DNA of 33,160 nt from Candidatus Daviesbacteria bacterium RIFCSPHIGHO2_01_FULL_41_45 (GTDB lineage: Bacteria > Patescibacteriota > Microgenomatia > Daviesbacterales > UBA10151). The number at the start of each line of letters is the position of its first letter. Within the stretch, counting starts at the first letter, position 1. Positions 1-9,054 of the stretch are shown here, piece by piece. The notes below the pieces were generated by a model. The model made no database searches. It was given only the letters and a program-made list of their open reading frames with translations, and had not been told where the DNA came from. The position numbers were made by a program, and so were the translations under genes. The stretch lies in NCBI GenBank assembly GCA_001776975.1, contig MFCS01000012.1:1-33160 (forward strand), in the 5' to 3' direction.

Positions 1-1441
1 TATTCCGGAAGGACTCGACAACGTCCCCTATTTGAAACTCCAAACCGGAAAACATCATTCCACATTCCTGACCCTTCTCCACCTTAGTCACCTCTTCCCG
101 GCTTATCTTTAAAGAGGTAATTTTACCTTCCCCAACCAACTCCTCACCTCTGATCAACCTAATCTTAGGACCTTTTGAAAATGTCCCCTCCACCACCCGG
201 CACCCAGCAATTTTTTGATCTTTTCCGTAAGGAAACTCCGCGATAATTTGGGCTCTCCCAAAGACCTCCTCAACTATCCCTGGAACCAACATCCCATCTA
301 CTACATCTTTTATTTCATCTAAAAGCTCATAAATAATGGCATAGTGTCTAATTAAAATATGCTGGGTCTCAGCGATTTTATTGGCCGAAGGTCTGACTGA
401 CACATTAAAACCAATCACTATGGCTTTGGTGGATTCAGCCAAGTGAACATCTGAGTCCACGACCTCTCCGGTACCCGAAAAGATTACCTTAATATGTTCT
501 GCTTCCTCATTAAATTTAGCCAAGTTTTCCTCAATCGCCTCTAGAGATCCTTGGTTATCTGCCCGAACCACCACATTTAACACATCCGAATCCTCTGTCT
601 TTAACTTCTCTATCAAACTCTTGACCGCCCCCACTGTCTGAGCTGTAACTGCCTCACTGCCCAAGGCTGCCCCTACCCCTGGCACACTCTCCCATCCTAA
701 AATCTCTACCGGAGTTGATGGCCCAACGGTATCCAATATTTTCCCATTCCAATCAAACATTCCTTTAACCTTACAATCCACCCCACCCACACTGATGGAG
801 TCACCTTTTTTTAAGGTTCCATCTCTAACCAAAATAGTAGCTAAAGCACCTTTGAATTTATCCATATGAGACTCAATCACCACACCGCTTGGTGGTAAGT
901 TGGGATCCCCTTTTAACTCATGAATCTCCGCCACCAAAGTGACCGTTTCTAATAAAGCGTCCACCCCTTGGCCTGTTTTGGCCGATACCTCAACGATTGG
1001 CGTCTCCCCACCATACTCTTCTACCAATACCTGATTATCAGAAAGTTGTTTTTTAATCTTTTCCAGTTGCACCTTAATATTCACCCCCGGTAGATCAATT
1101 TTATTAACAGCCACAACCATGGGAACTTTAGCACTGTGAATATGTTTAATCGCCTCGATTGTCTGAGGCATAATTCCATCATCAGCTGCGACCACCAAAA
1201 CAGCGATGTCGGCTACCCTCGCCCCTCGGGAACGCATCTTCTCAAAAGCAGCGTGGCCTGGCGTATCAATAAAAGTGATTAATTTCCCTTGATGTTCAGT
1301 TTGATAAGCCCCAATAGCCTGAGTAATTCCGCCATGCTCACCAACTGCCACAGACGCCTTCCTGATAAAATCCAACAAGGAGGTCTTCCCATGATCAACG
1401 TGGCCGAGGATCGTTACAACTGGTGGTCTTACTTGTTTCAT
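1..1441 (-). CDS. infB: Translation initiation factor IF-2, 3'-truncated by the window edge; starts directly at the G domain
   Basis: Minus-strand translation from ATG at 1441: [46 protein letters not shown]...[37 protein letters not shown]...NKIDLPG. Not in the ORF track because its stop lies outside the window. Confidence 0.96.
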   Translation of the reverse strand, partial: MKQVRPPVVTILGHVDHGKTSLLDFIRKASVAVGEHGGITQAIGAYQTEHQGKLITFIDTPGHAAFEKMRSRGARVADIAVLVVAADDGIMPQTIEAIKHIHSAKVPMVVAVNKIDLPGVNIKVQLEKIKKQLSDNQVLVEEYGGETPIVEVSAKTGQGVDALLETVTLVAEIHELKGDPNLPPSGVVIESHMDKFKGALATILVRDGTLKKGDSISVGGVDCKVKGMFDWNGKILDTVGPSTPVEILGWESVPGVGAALGSEAVTAQTVGAVKSLIEKLKTEDSDVLNVVVRADNQGSLEAIEENLAKFNEEAEHIKVIFSGTGEVVDSDVHLAESTKAIVIGFNVSVRPSANKIAETQHILIRHYAIIYELLDEIKDVVDGMLVPGIVEEVFGRAQIIAEFPYGKDQKIAGCRVVEGTFSKGPKIRLIRGEELVGEGKITSLKISREEVTKVEKGQECGMMFSGLEFQIGDVVESFRN

Positions 1442-1471
1442 AATTTATCAGACTCGTTCTGTTACTATAAA

Positions 1472-2614
1472 TCACTCTTTTTTCTCTTCTGGATCTGTTG
1501 CTGTATCTTCAGGAGTTACTGCTGGATTATCAGCGATTGGAGTAGCCATCTCTTTATTTATCTCTTTTTCCTCCGGCTTAGCTGTCGGAAATGGTTGTCT
1601 CACCGAGCCATCACCCATACCTTCAATATCAATTTTGTATCCAGTTAATTTAGCTGCCAGTCTAACGTTTTGACCACCTCTACCGATCGCTAAAGATAGC
1701 TGGGAATCAGAGACTCTAACCTTAGCAATTTTTTCTTTGGGATCAGCGATAGTGACCTCAACATCTTTGGCCGGGGATAAACTTGAGGCAATAAACCGGG
1801 TTGGTTCATCAGAGTAGGAGATAATATCAATTTTTTCCTCCCCCAACTCTTGCATAACAGCTTGTACCCTCACCCCTTTTTGTCCAACCAGAGATCCCAC
1901 TGGATCTACTCCATCTTGAGTAGAGATAGCAGCTAACTTAGTCCTACCCCCAGCCTCACGAGCAATTATTTTAATCTCTACTGAACCACTTTGAATCTCT
2001 GGAACCTCTATAGCAAAAAGTCCTTTAACAAATTGGGGATCAGCCCGGGAGACCACCACCTCTGGACCACGCCTACCCTCTCTAATCTCCTTAATATAGA
2101 CCTTTAGTCTTTGCCCCTGATGATAATACTCATCCCTCGTCTGCTCCATCTGTGGCATAACACCCTCTGCCCGCCCCAAATCTACAAACCAACTATTCCC
2201 TTCCTGACGGGACATAGTACAAGAGATGACCGAACCAACTTTTTTCTCATACTCTTCTAACATGGCCCCTTTTTCAGCCTCATACAGTTTTTGCATAATC
2301 ACCTGTTTGGCAGTTTGGGCAGCAATTCTGGCAAAACCTGGAGGAGTTACATTTTCCTCACCATGTAAAATGGAGATCTCTCCACTAACAGCATCTATTT
2401 TGGCCGTAAAAGTTCCATCATCTTCTGCAGGAACTTCCTCTCCTCGTAAAGAGAGGTCTTTTCTATAGGCAGCTAGGGCAGCAGTTTCAATAGCATCAAT
2501 CACCACACTAACATCTACCCCTTTCTCAGAGGCAATCTGGTTTAAAGCTGCAGCAAATTCAGTTCTGGCTTGTACTGGCATATTTATTAAAAAAGGCGGG
2601 TCACCCCACCTCAC
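1472..2614 (-). CDS. nusA: Transcription termination/antitermination factor NusA (S1 and KH domains). Start is either GTG 2614 or ATG 2581
   Basis: ORF with NusA N-terminal domain, S1 (GSVISCTMSRQEGNSWFVDLGRAEGVMPQMEQ) and KH regions (DPVGSLVGQKGVRVQAVMQELGEEKIDIISYS; SLAIGRGGQNVRLAAKLTGYKIDI); directly upstream of infB. Confidence 0.95.
   Translation of the reverse strand: MRWGDPPFLINMPVQARTEFAAALNQIASEKGVDVSVVIDAIETAALAAYRKDLSLRGEEVPAEDDGTFTAKIDAVSGEISILHGEENVTPPGFARIAAQTAKQVIMQKLYEAEKGAMLEEYEKKVGSVISCTMSRQEGNSWFVDLGRAEGVMPQMEQTRDEYYHQGQRLKVYIKEIREGRRGPEVVVSRADPQFVKGLFAIEVPEIQSGSVEIKIIAREAGGRTKLAAISTQDGVDPVGSLVGQKGVRVQAVMQELGEEKIDIISYSDEPTRFIASSLSPAKDVEVTIADPKEKIAKVRVSDSQLSLAIGRGGQNVRLAAKLTGYKIDIEGMGDGSVRQPFPTAKPEEKEINKEMATPIADNPAVTPEDTATDPEEKKE
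2589..2610 (-). terminator. Intrinsic terminator/attenuator: GGTGGG-GTGA-CCCGCC-TTTTTT
   Basis: Minus strand: 6-bp stem (2610-2605 with 2600-2595, one G-U pair), GNRA-type GTGA loop, then six T. It lies 22 nt past the DUF4389 stop and inside the extended nusA reading frame. Confidence 0.75.
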
Positions 2615-2620
2615 AGAGAT

Positions 2621-2649
2621 ATTGTAGTGATCTAAGGGGAGTTAGTCAA
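2621..2649 (-). promoter_or_regulatory. Putative nusA-infB promoter TTGACT-N17-TACAAT
   Basis: -35 TTGACT (2649-2644), 17-bp spacer, -10 TACAAT (2626-2621), then 6 nt to GTG at 2614. Confidence 0.65.
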
Positions 2650-3369
2650 GTTGGGGCTGGCATCAGGTATGAAAAATCCTGCAAAACCCAGCATTAAAAG
2701 TAGGCCCATGAAGACTAGTTTGGCAGTCTTGTGGTTCATAGAGATATACAAACTAGGATACTCATCCGATAACCCGGACAGATAAGCCCACATGCTAAGT
2801 TCCACTCTTTCGCTATCTCTTGTTAATTCATAAATCCACTCAGGATACCTTCCTTTAAATAGAACCCAAAACCAAGCTAGAATATTTACCGTGAACCTGC
2901 TCGTCTCATCTAGAATATAATGATATACGCCGACGGGCATAATTAAAATCAATCTCATTAAGCCTCCAACCACCGGCAAGGCAAATAATCGACTGGGGTT
3001 TTGAGGGATAGGAATATCTAAAGTAAACCTGTCATCAACTTTGAAATCAAACCCTGGGTACCGATCGGTAATACCTAAAAAGTAGAATTGCATCTTTAGG
3101 GATAATTTCATTAAACTTAGGTTCATCTCATAAGCATATTGCCAATATGTACCTTTAAATAAAACCACGAAGGAATTGATAATATCAATGAATAATAAAT
3201 AAATTCCAACAAAAAACAAGACAATTAAAACCGGAATAACTGCAATAATTTTCACCAAGCCTCCGATCAATGGGACAGCGTAAAATCTGTTAGGGTGATT
3301 AATATTCTCAACTATTAGCTGAGGATAAACCCTATCTTTGTTAAATAACCAACTAATAAATTTATTCAT
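2632..3369 (-). CDS. DUF4389-like membrane protein with two tandem repeats
   Basis: Two similar halves: NHPNRFYAVPLIGGLVK...FKGTYWQYAYEMN...YFLGITDRYPGF and QNPSRLFALPVVGGLMR...FKGRYPEWIYELT...YLSGLSDEYPSL. Confidence 0.7.
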   Translation of the reverse strand: MNKFISWLFNKDRVYPQLIVENINHPNRFYAVPLIGGLVKIIAVIPVLIVLFFVGIYLLFIDIINSFVVLFKGTYWQYAYEMNLSLMKLSLKMQFYFLGITDRYPGFDFKVDDRFTLDIPIPQNPSRLFALPVVGGLMRLILIMPVGVYHYILDETSRFTVNILAWFWVLFKGRYPEWIYELTRDSERVELSMWAYLSGLSDEYPSLYISMNHKTAKLVFMGLLLMLGFAGFFIPDASPNLTNSP

Positions 3370-3387
3370 AACTACTTTTTAGTATAT

Positions 3388-4257
3388 CTAAAACCAGCTT
3401 TTTTTAGAAGATCCGAGACTCATCAAATCCTCATAGATCTTTTTCTCCTCCGAGGTTAGTTTTTTGGGAACTGCCAAATTTACCCTAACATAATGGTCTC
3501 CTTTGCTACTCTCGGAGAGGTGATTTACACCCTTACCCTTTAGTCTGATTAGTGATCCTGGCTGAGTACCAGTTGGCACTTTTAGCTTTACCTTACCCCA
3601 AACAGTATTCACCTCAATAGTATCTCCTAAGACAGCCTGGGGAATACTTAAGTGTAGATCTGAAAAAATATCTGCCCCTTCTCTTAAAAACTCAGCGTGA
3701 CGACTAACCTGAAAGGAGATATCTAAGTCACCAAACCGCATTCTAGTTCCATTATCCACCCCGGCTGGTACTCTAATGGTCATCCGGGAGCGTTTACCTT
3801 GTGGATCAGTGATCTCTACCTGTTTAGCTACCCCTTTAATGGCTTCGTCAAAGCTGATCTGCAGCTGATAGATCGGTCTTCTTTGAGCATGTTGTCCAAA
3901 GCCCCCTCCAAAAACCTGGTTAAAAAGCTCGAACGGATCTTCAAAGTTGCCAAAATCAAATTGGACATTGGGACCCTGTCCACCGGTAGAATATCTAAAT
4001 CCACCCCCGAAAGGGTTGCCACCAGAGGAAAACGGGTTAGGACCTGCGTGACCAAATTGGTCATAACTCTGTCTTTTTTGAGGATCAGATAAAATTTGAT
4101 AGGCCTCTGAGATCTCTTTAAACTTCTCCGCTGCCCCGGGAGAGTTATCCACATCAGGATGGTGAGTTCTAGCTAACTTACGGTAGGCTGACTTAACCTC
4201 TGTCTCTGTGGCGGTCTTGGCAACCCCCAAGACCTGATAATAATCCCTCTTGGCCAA
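3388..4257 (-). CDS. dnaJ: DnaJ-family co-chaperone without zinc-finger domain (type II); probable TTG start at 4257 (track ORF extends to GTG 4296)
   Basis: MAKRDYYQVLGVAKTATETEVKSAYRKLARTHHPD (J domain with HPD), Gly/Phe-rich region, DnaJ C-terminal domains; no CxxCxGxG repeats. Confidence 0.9.
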   Translation of the reverse strand: MAKRDYYQVLGVAKTATETEVKSAYRKLARTHHPDVDNSPGAAEKFKEISEAYQILSDPQKRQSYDQFGHAGPNPFSSGGNPFGGGFRYSTGGQGPNVQFDFGNFEDPFELFNQVFGGGFGQHAQRRPIYQLQISFDEAIKGVAKQVEITDPQGKRSRMTIRVPAGVDNGTRMRFGDLDISFQVSRHAEFLREGADIFSDLHLSIPQAVLGDTIEVNTVWGKVKLKVPTGTQPGSLIRLKGKGVNHLSESSKGDHYVRVNLAVPKKLTSEEKKIYEDLMSLGSSKKSWF

Positions 4258-4262
4258 GGCAG

Positions 4263-4466
4263 TTACATCCCTTTCTTTTTGTCGGGATTTCTCCACCTAC
4301 CAGCTGCTTTTTCTGCTGTCACAAAATCATGAACCCAATCTGATAATCGTCTTCGCGCCGGTCGCGGTGTAGCTGAACTTATAGCTGCTCTTTTCTCCGC
4401 AGCTATTTGGTCATATAACCGATGTTGGTCTCCCGGCTTTTCTGATCCATCATTATCCTCACTCAT
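4263..4466 (-). CDS. Small uncharacterised 67-aa protein between dnaK and dnaJ
   Basis: ATG overlaps the dnaK stop (ATGAGTGA) and its stop is 5 nt before the inferred dna[71 protein letters not shown]. Confidence 0.65.
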   Translation of the reverse strand: MSEDNDGSEKPGDQHRLYDQIAAEKRAAISSATPRPARRRLSDWVHDFVTAEKAAGRWRNPDKKKGM

Positions 4467-6375
4467 CTGACTTCTTCCCTTCCTCTACCACCTCTCCCTC
4501 CACCGTTTCGGAACTCTGATCTGGAGTCTTAGAAGTTGAGCTGGTGGCACCATCTGAACTTGGTTCTTCAGTGGCTGATTTTTGATCTTGATACATAGCT
4601 GTCCCAATCTTTTGTAAAGACTCCCCCAATGAATCGGCCTTAGTTTTAATGTTATCAATGTCACCCTTACTGATAGCATCTTTGGTTTCCTGAATTTTTT
4701 GCTCAACCTCGGTACGAATCTCCGCTGACACTTTCTCGGCAGCATCTTTTAAAGCTTTCTCGGCAGTATAGACTACGGTATCAGCGTTATTTCGCGTCTC
4801 AATCTCCTCTTTTTTCTGCCTATCTGCCTCAGCATTAGCCTCAGCCTCTTTAGTTAACCTCTCAACCTCATCTTTATCCAATCCTGTTGATCCGGTAATA
4901 GTGATTTTTTGCTCCTTACTGGTAGCTTTATCCAAGGCTTTAACGTTCAAGATTCCTGAGGCATCAATATCAAACGTCACCTCAACTTGGGGAACTCCCC
5001 GGGGAGCTGGGGGAATACCATCTAACACAAACCTGCCTAAAGATTTATTATCTGCTGCCATCGGCCGTTCACCTTGCAAGACGTTAATCTCCACCGCCGG
5101 TTGGTTATCAGCTGCAGTTGAGAAAATCTCTGATTTAGAGGTTGGGATCGTTGAGTTGCGGGAAATTAACGGTGTTGAAACTCCACCCAAAGTCTCAATT
5201 CCTAAAGTTAAAGGAGTTACATCAAGTAGTAAAACATCTTTAACTTCACCACCCAAAACTCCTCCTTGGATGGAAGCTCCGATAGCCACCACCTCATCAG
5301 GATTGACCCCCAAGTGTGGCTCTTTACCAAAAAATTCCTTGACACCTTTTTGCACCAACGGCATACGGGTCATCCCTCCCACCAAAACTACCTCATCTAC
5401 TTTATTTGCTTCAATTCCCGCATCCTTTATAGCTGACTTAACGGCCTCAAATGTTTTATCCACTAAGTCCTTAACCAGACCTTCAAGTTTAGCTCTGGTT
5501 AGCTTCATCTCCACATGCTTTGGTCCCGATGAATCAGCGGTCACAAAGGGAATAGAGATATCGGTCTCCTGAGAAGAGGAGAGTTCAATCTTAGCTTTCT
5601 CAGCTGCATCCTTTAACCTCTGTAGTGCCTGTTTATCATTTTTTAGATCAATCCCCTGCTCTTTTTTGAACTCCTCAGCGATAAAGTTAATAATTACCTG
5701 ATCAAAATCATCCCCACCTAAATGGGTATCGCCGTTGGTTGATTTAACCTCAAACACCCCTTCTCCCAGCTCTAAAATAGAGATATCAAAAGTTCCACCA
5801 CCTAGATCATAAACAGCGATAGTATGGGCATTTTTCTTATCCAAGCCATACGCTAAAGCAGCAGCAGTTGGCTCGTTAATGATTCTTTGCACATTTAATC
5901 CGGCAATCTCACCAGCTTGTTTAGTAGCCTGGCGTTGGGCATCATCAAAATAGGCCGGTACGGTAATCACAGCATCAGTCACCTTTTCACCAAGATAACC
6001 TTCAGCGTCAGCTTTGATCTTACCTAGGATCATGGCCGAGATCTCCTGAGGGGTGTACTCGTGACCATCCACTACCACTACTGCCATACCATTTTTACCA
6101 CTTTTTACCTCATAGGGCAGCCACTTCATGTCCCGTTGCACCTCAGGGTCAGAGAATTTACGCCCCATTAAGCGCTTGACTGAGAAAATAGTTTCTTTAG
6201 GATTGACTACTGATTGGCGTTTGGCAACCCGGCCAACGATGTTTTTAATTGGATTAACAACCGAAGGGATAATATTCTCACCTTCAGCTGAGTGGATGAC
6301 CTTGGGTTTTCCACCCTCCATCACCGCTACTACCGAATTTGTTGTCCCTAAATCAATTCCCACAATTTTTGACAT
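4459..6375 (-). CDS. dnaK: Chaperone protein DnaK (Hsp70)
   Basis: [27 protein letters not shown]... [40 protein letters not shown]; complete Hsp70. Confidence 0.99.
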   Translation of the reverse strand: MSKIVGIDLGTTNSVVAVMEGGKPKVIHSAEGENIIPSVVNPIKNIVGRVAKRQSVVNPKETIFSVKRLMGRKFSDPEVQRDMKWLPYEVKSGKNGMAVVVVDGHEYTPQEISAMILGKIKADAEGYLGEKVTDAVITVPAYFDDAQRQATKQAGEIAGLNVQRIINEPTAAALAYGLDKKNAHTIAVYDLGGGTFDISILELGEGVFEVKSTNGDTHLGGDDFDQVIINFIAEEFKKEQGIDLKNDKQALQRLKDAAEKAKIELSSSQETDISIPFVTADSSGPKHVEMKLTRAKLEGLVKDLVDKTFEAVKSAIKDAGIEANKVDEVVLVGGMTRMPLVQKGVKEFFGKEPHLGVNPDEVVAIGASIQGGVLGGEVKDVLLLDVTPLTLGIETLGGVSTPLISRNSTIPTSKSEIFSTAADNQPAVEINVLQGERPMAADNKSLGRFVLDGIPPAPRGVPQVEVTFDIDASGILNVKALDKATSKEQKITITGSTGLDKDEVERLTKEAEANAEADRQKKEEIETRNNADTVVYTAEKALKDAAEKVSAEIRTEVEQKIQETKDAISKGDIDNIKTKADSLGESLQKIGTAMYQDQKSATEEPSSDGATSSTSKTPDQSSETVEGEVVEEGKKSDE

Positions 6376-6377
6376 AT

Positions 6378-6854
6378 TTAATTACTCTCCTTTCCTACTA
6401 CTACCTGGGCAGGTCTGATAACCTTACTCCCTATTTTATACCCTTTGGCAACTATCTCCAAGATTGTATTATTATCACCTGTCCTGGAATCTACCGCTTC
6501 ATGAAGCAATGGATCAAATTGCCCAGCTTCCTCAATCTCACTCAAACCTTCAGATTTTAACAGCTCTTGGAACTGCTTAACAGCCATCTCTACTCCCTTA
6601 AACCAACCTGATTGCCGATCAGCTTCAGTTGCTCCATTCAGAGCTTTTTCCAGATGATCCAAAACCGGCAGGAATTTTTTAACTAGCTCGGTCGTCGCCC
6701 AACCAGAAAGCTCACTTCTGCCCTCAGAGACCCGCTTTTCTAAGTTTTGGTAGTCGGCCACTGCCCGTTTTAATTGCTCCTCCAAAGACTTAACTCTATC
6801 CTCCAACTCTAGCATCTGATCTACTGGTTTAATTTTGATTTTTGAATTTTTCAT
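6378..6854 (-). CDS. grpE: Nucleotide exchange factor GrpE
   Basis: Coiled-coil N-terminus and GrpE core ([16 protein letters not shown]... VLDHLEKAL... VVGKESN) between hrcA and dnaK. Confidence 0.95.
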   Translation of the reverse strand: MKNSKIKIKPVDQMLELEDRVKSLEEQLKRAVADYQNLEKRVSEGRSELSGWATTELVKKFLPVLDHLEKALNGATEADRQSGWFKGVEMAVKQFQELLKSEGLSEIEEAGQFDPLLHEAVDSRTGDNNTILEIVAKGYKIGSKVIRPAQVVVGKESN

Positions 6855-6865
6855 TTTAAATTATC

Positions 6866-7594
6866 TTAAAACCTCCCTGATTCTGTTAAAACTGAACTGA
6901 CAAACCTTAAATAAGGAAACACCACCGCACAGTTCATCCTAGCCGGACCCATTACCCCAATCACTCCGGCGTTTTCAGTATCTTCCGAGTACCTGGTGAA
7001 AGCAAATCCAGTAGGACGCAGATACTCAAAGCCGGTCTCATCTCCAAAGATGATATGGATCGGATCAGCCCCTTGAGCCTGGCCGATAATCTCCCTTAGG
7101 GTAGGAAACTCATCGAACAAGGATAACACAAATCTGGTGACATCAATATCATAAAACTCCGGGATATCTAAAATATTAGCTGCCCCACAATAATAAATAT
7201 CTCCATCTTTATCGGTAATCGCTAGGGCTAACATCCCACATTTCTTAGCTAAAGTCTTGGTTGCTTCTTTGAGCATCCCTTGATAATGAGCTCTTTTATC
7301 TAAAACTGATTGTTTAATCATCACCTCATCAACTACAGACACCTCCTTTTCCTTCATTAAATCAGAGATATAGAATCTAAAACCCATCGAGGTAGGAGCT
7401 CGGCCGGCTGAGGTATGAGGCTGTTTCAGGTAACCCAAATCAGTAAGCTTTACCATCTCATTGCGGATGGTGGCAGGGGAGATTCCTAGGTCATAACCTC
7501 TCTCAATGGTTTCTGATGCTACGGGTTCACCGTTCTTAGCATACAGCTCAATAACGGCTTTTAATAACTGTTTTTGTCTGTCATTTAAATCCAT
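6866..7594 (-). CDS. hrcA: Heat-inducible transcription repressor HrcA (short, about 242 aa)
   Basis: MDLNDRQKQLLKAVIELYAKNGEPVASETIERGYDLGISPATIRNEMVKLTDLGYLKQPHTSAGRAPTSMGFRFYI; C-terminal GVIGPxRM-like motif. Track start (7633) would place CIRCE inside the CDS, so ATG 7594 is preferred. Confidence 0.95.
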   Translation of the reverse strand: MDLNDRQKQLLKAVIELYAKNGEPVASETIERGYDLGISPATIRNEMVKLTDLGYLKQPHTSAGRAPTSMGFRFYISDLMKEKEVSVVDEVMIKQSVLDKRAHYQGMLKEATKTLAKKCGMLALAITDKDGDIYYCGAANILDIPEFYDIDVTRFVLSLFDEFPTLREIIGQAQGADPIHIIFGDETGFEYLRPTGFAFTRYSEDTENAGVIGVMGPARMNCAVVFPYLRFVSSVLTESGRF

Positions 7595-7596
7595 GG

Positions 7597-7623
7597 TTAG
7601 CAGTAATATACATTGAGTGCTAA
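7597..7623. promoter_or_regulatory. CIRCE operator (HrcA binding site), left arm imperfect
   Basis: TTAGCAGTA-N9-GAGTGCTAA versus consensus TTAGCACTC-N9-GAGTGCTAA; right arm perfect. Confidence 0.92.
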
Positions 7624-7633
7624 GAGTTGTCAA
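7605..7633 (-). promoter_or_regulatory. hrcA operon promoter TTGACA-N17-TATATT overlapping CIRCE
   Basis: -35 TTGACA at 7633-7628, -10 TATATT at 7610-7605, ATG 10 nt downstream of the -10. Confidence 0.8.
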
Positions 7634-7654
7634 GACCCTTCATTGTGCTATTCT
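7627..7654 (+). promoter_or_regulatory. Putative promoter of the divergent glycosyltransferase, TTGTCA-N16-TATTCT
   Basis: -35 7627-7632, -10 7649-7654, exactly 6 nt before GTG 7661. Confidence 0.45.
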
Positions 7655-7660
7655 TGATAT

Positions 7661-9049
7661 GTGCAACGGGTATTTACATTCAACCACTTACTGCTAATAG
7701 TCCTACTCCTCGCTGCTATTATTCGTTTTTACCGGCTCCCCGAGATGGCTAATTTTGATTTTGATCAAGAATATGCCTCCAATTTTGCCTACCTTATCTT
7801 TAATGAATACCCTCTAAGATTTATCGGCCAAGGATTATCAATGGATGGATTATATATGGGACCCTGGTATTTTTATTTTTTAACTCCTTTTTTTTATCTA
7901 TTTGGGTTACATCCCCTGGGAGGGTTTGTTGGGTCGGTCGTGGTGGGATTAATCACCGTCCTGATTTATTTTTGGGTGGGAAAAGAGTTTTTTGGAGTTA
8001 GGGCTGGTTTAATTGCTGCTGGATTAAGGGCATTTTTATTTTCTAAGATTGAGGTTGATTGGACAATGGTCCCAGCCTTCCATGTTGATGGCATGGTACT
8101 TTTAACCTGGATATGTTTCTACAAGTACTGGCAAGGAAAAACACTATATTTAGTACCACTAGGATTACTCTTTGGGTTATACACCAGTATCCACCCCATA
8201 CTCTTTCCCTTTTATATCGTCTTTTTAGTACTACTGGTTATTAAAAGAAAGCTGCCGGATTTAAAAACCACCTTACTCTCTATTATGGGATTTACCCTAG
8301 CCATACTGCCTTTAATAATCTTTGAGTTTTTACACAGCTTTTTGGAGATTAAAAAACTAATCTCACTTTTTTCCGGAGGTGGGCCAGAGTCAGGTAAAAA
8401 TCTCTCCCAGCTTCTATATTTTATCCAATATAATCTATCTGAACCATTCAGGGTTTTGGGGATAAGTTCTGAGCTACTTCAGCTATCGTCACTCATATTT
8501 TTAGGCAGTTTTATTTATTTAACAGTTAAAAAATACTTGTTTTTAAAAGATAAATTTCACTTATTATTTTATCTGCTTAGTTTTGTTGTTTTTACAGTTT
8601 ATTATTATCTCTCCCCAACTCATGTTCCAGAGTATTATTTTTTGGCAGTTACCACCCTGTCTCTTTTTTACATCTCAGGATTATTAAGTCTCATGCTTCA
8701 AAAACCCTCAACTAAAGTTATTTTAATAGGGGTATTTTTATACCTTTTAGTTGTTAACTTCCAATCTCTACGGACTAAATGGGACAACCCCTCCTTAATT
8801 ACTCTCTATCATAAAGATGCTGTAGTTAGAGAGATTCTCAAACATCAAAGTAATGATAAATACTTTATCTCTTATATCAAAGAACCTGGTTGGAACTTTG
8901 GTTTTGATTACCTGTTTAAGTATTATGGAAACTACCCAGATTATAAAAGAGCTGAACCACCAACTTATACCATTGTTATTCCCAAGGGTTTATCAGGAAC
9001 TGAAGCAGATTTCTCCTCTGGAAATATTAGATTAATCCTGCCAAAATAA
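7661..9049 (+). CDS. GT-C fold (ArnT/PMT-like, family 39-type) membrane glycosyltransferase
   Basis: Multi-TM protein with N-terminal acidic motif (MANFDFDQEYASNFAYLI) followed by hydrophobic helices; GTG start. Confidence 0.65.
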   Translation: MQRVFTFNHLLLIVLLLAAIIRFYRLPEMANFDFDQEYASNFAYLIFNEYPLRFIGQGLSMDGLYMGPWYFYFLTPFFYLFGLHPLGGFVGSVVVGLITVLIYFWVGKEFFGVRAGLIAAGLRAFLFSKIEVDWTMVPAFHVDGMVLLTWICFYKYWQGKTLYLVPLGLLFGLYTSIHPILFPFYIVFLVLLVIKRKLPDLKTTLLSIMGFTLAILPLIIFEFLHSFLEIKKLISLFSGGGPESGKNLSQLLYFIQYNLSEPFRVLGISSELLQLSSLIFLGSFIYLTVKKYLFLKDKFHLLFYLLSFVVFTVYYYLSPTHVPEYYFLAVTTLSLFYISGLLSLMLQKPSTKVILIGVFLYLLVVNFQSLRTKWDNPSLITLYHKDAVVREILKHQSNDKYFISYIKEPGWNFGFDYLFKYYGNYPDYKRAEPPTYTIVIPKGLSGTEADFSSGNIRLILPK

Positions 9050-9054
9050 TCCCA

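Noticed and set aside
1289-1648. Plus-strand ORF of 119 aa from the track
   Set aside because: Antisense to infB/nusA, with low-complexity aromatic composition; spurious.
3828-4154. Minus-strand 108-aa ORF
   Set aside because: Frame-shifted read within dnaJ.
4485-4745. Minus-strand 86-aa ORF
   Set aside because: Frame-shifted read within the dnaK 3' end.
4901-5572. Plus-strand ORF of 223 aa
   Set aside because: Antisense shadow of dnaK; long only because of codon bias.
7595-7633. N-terminal extension of HrcA (MTTLSTQCILLLT)
   Set aside because: It would encode the -35, -10 and CIRCE element; ATG 7594 matches the family start.
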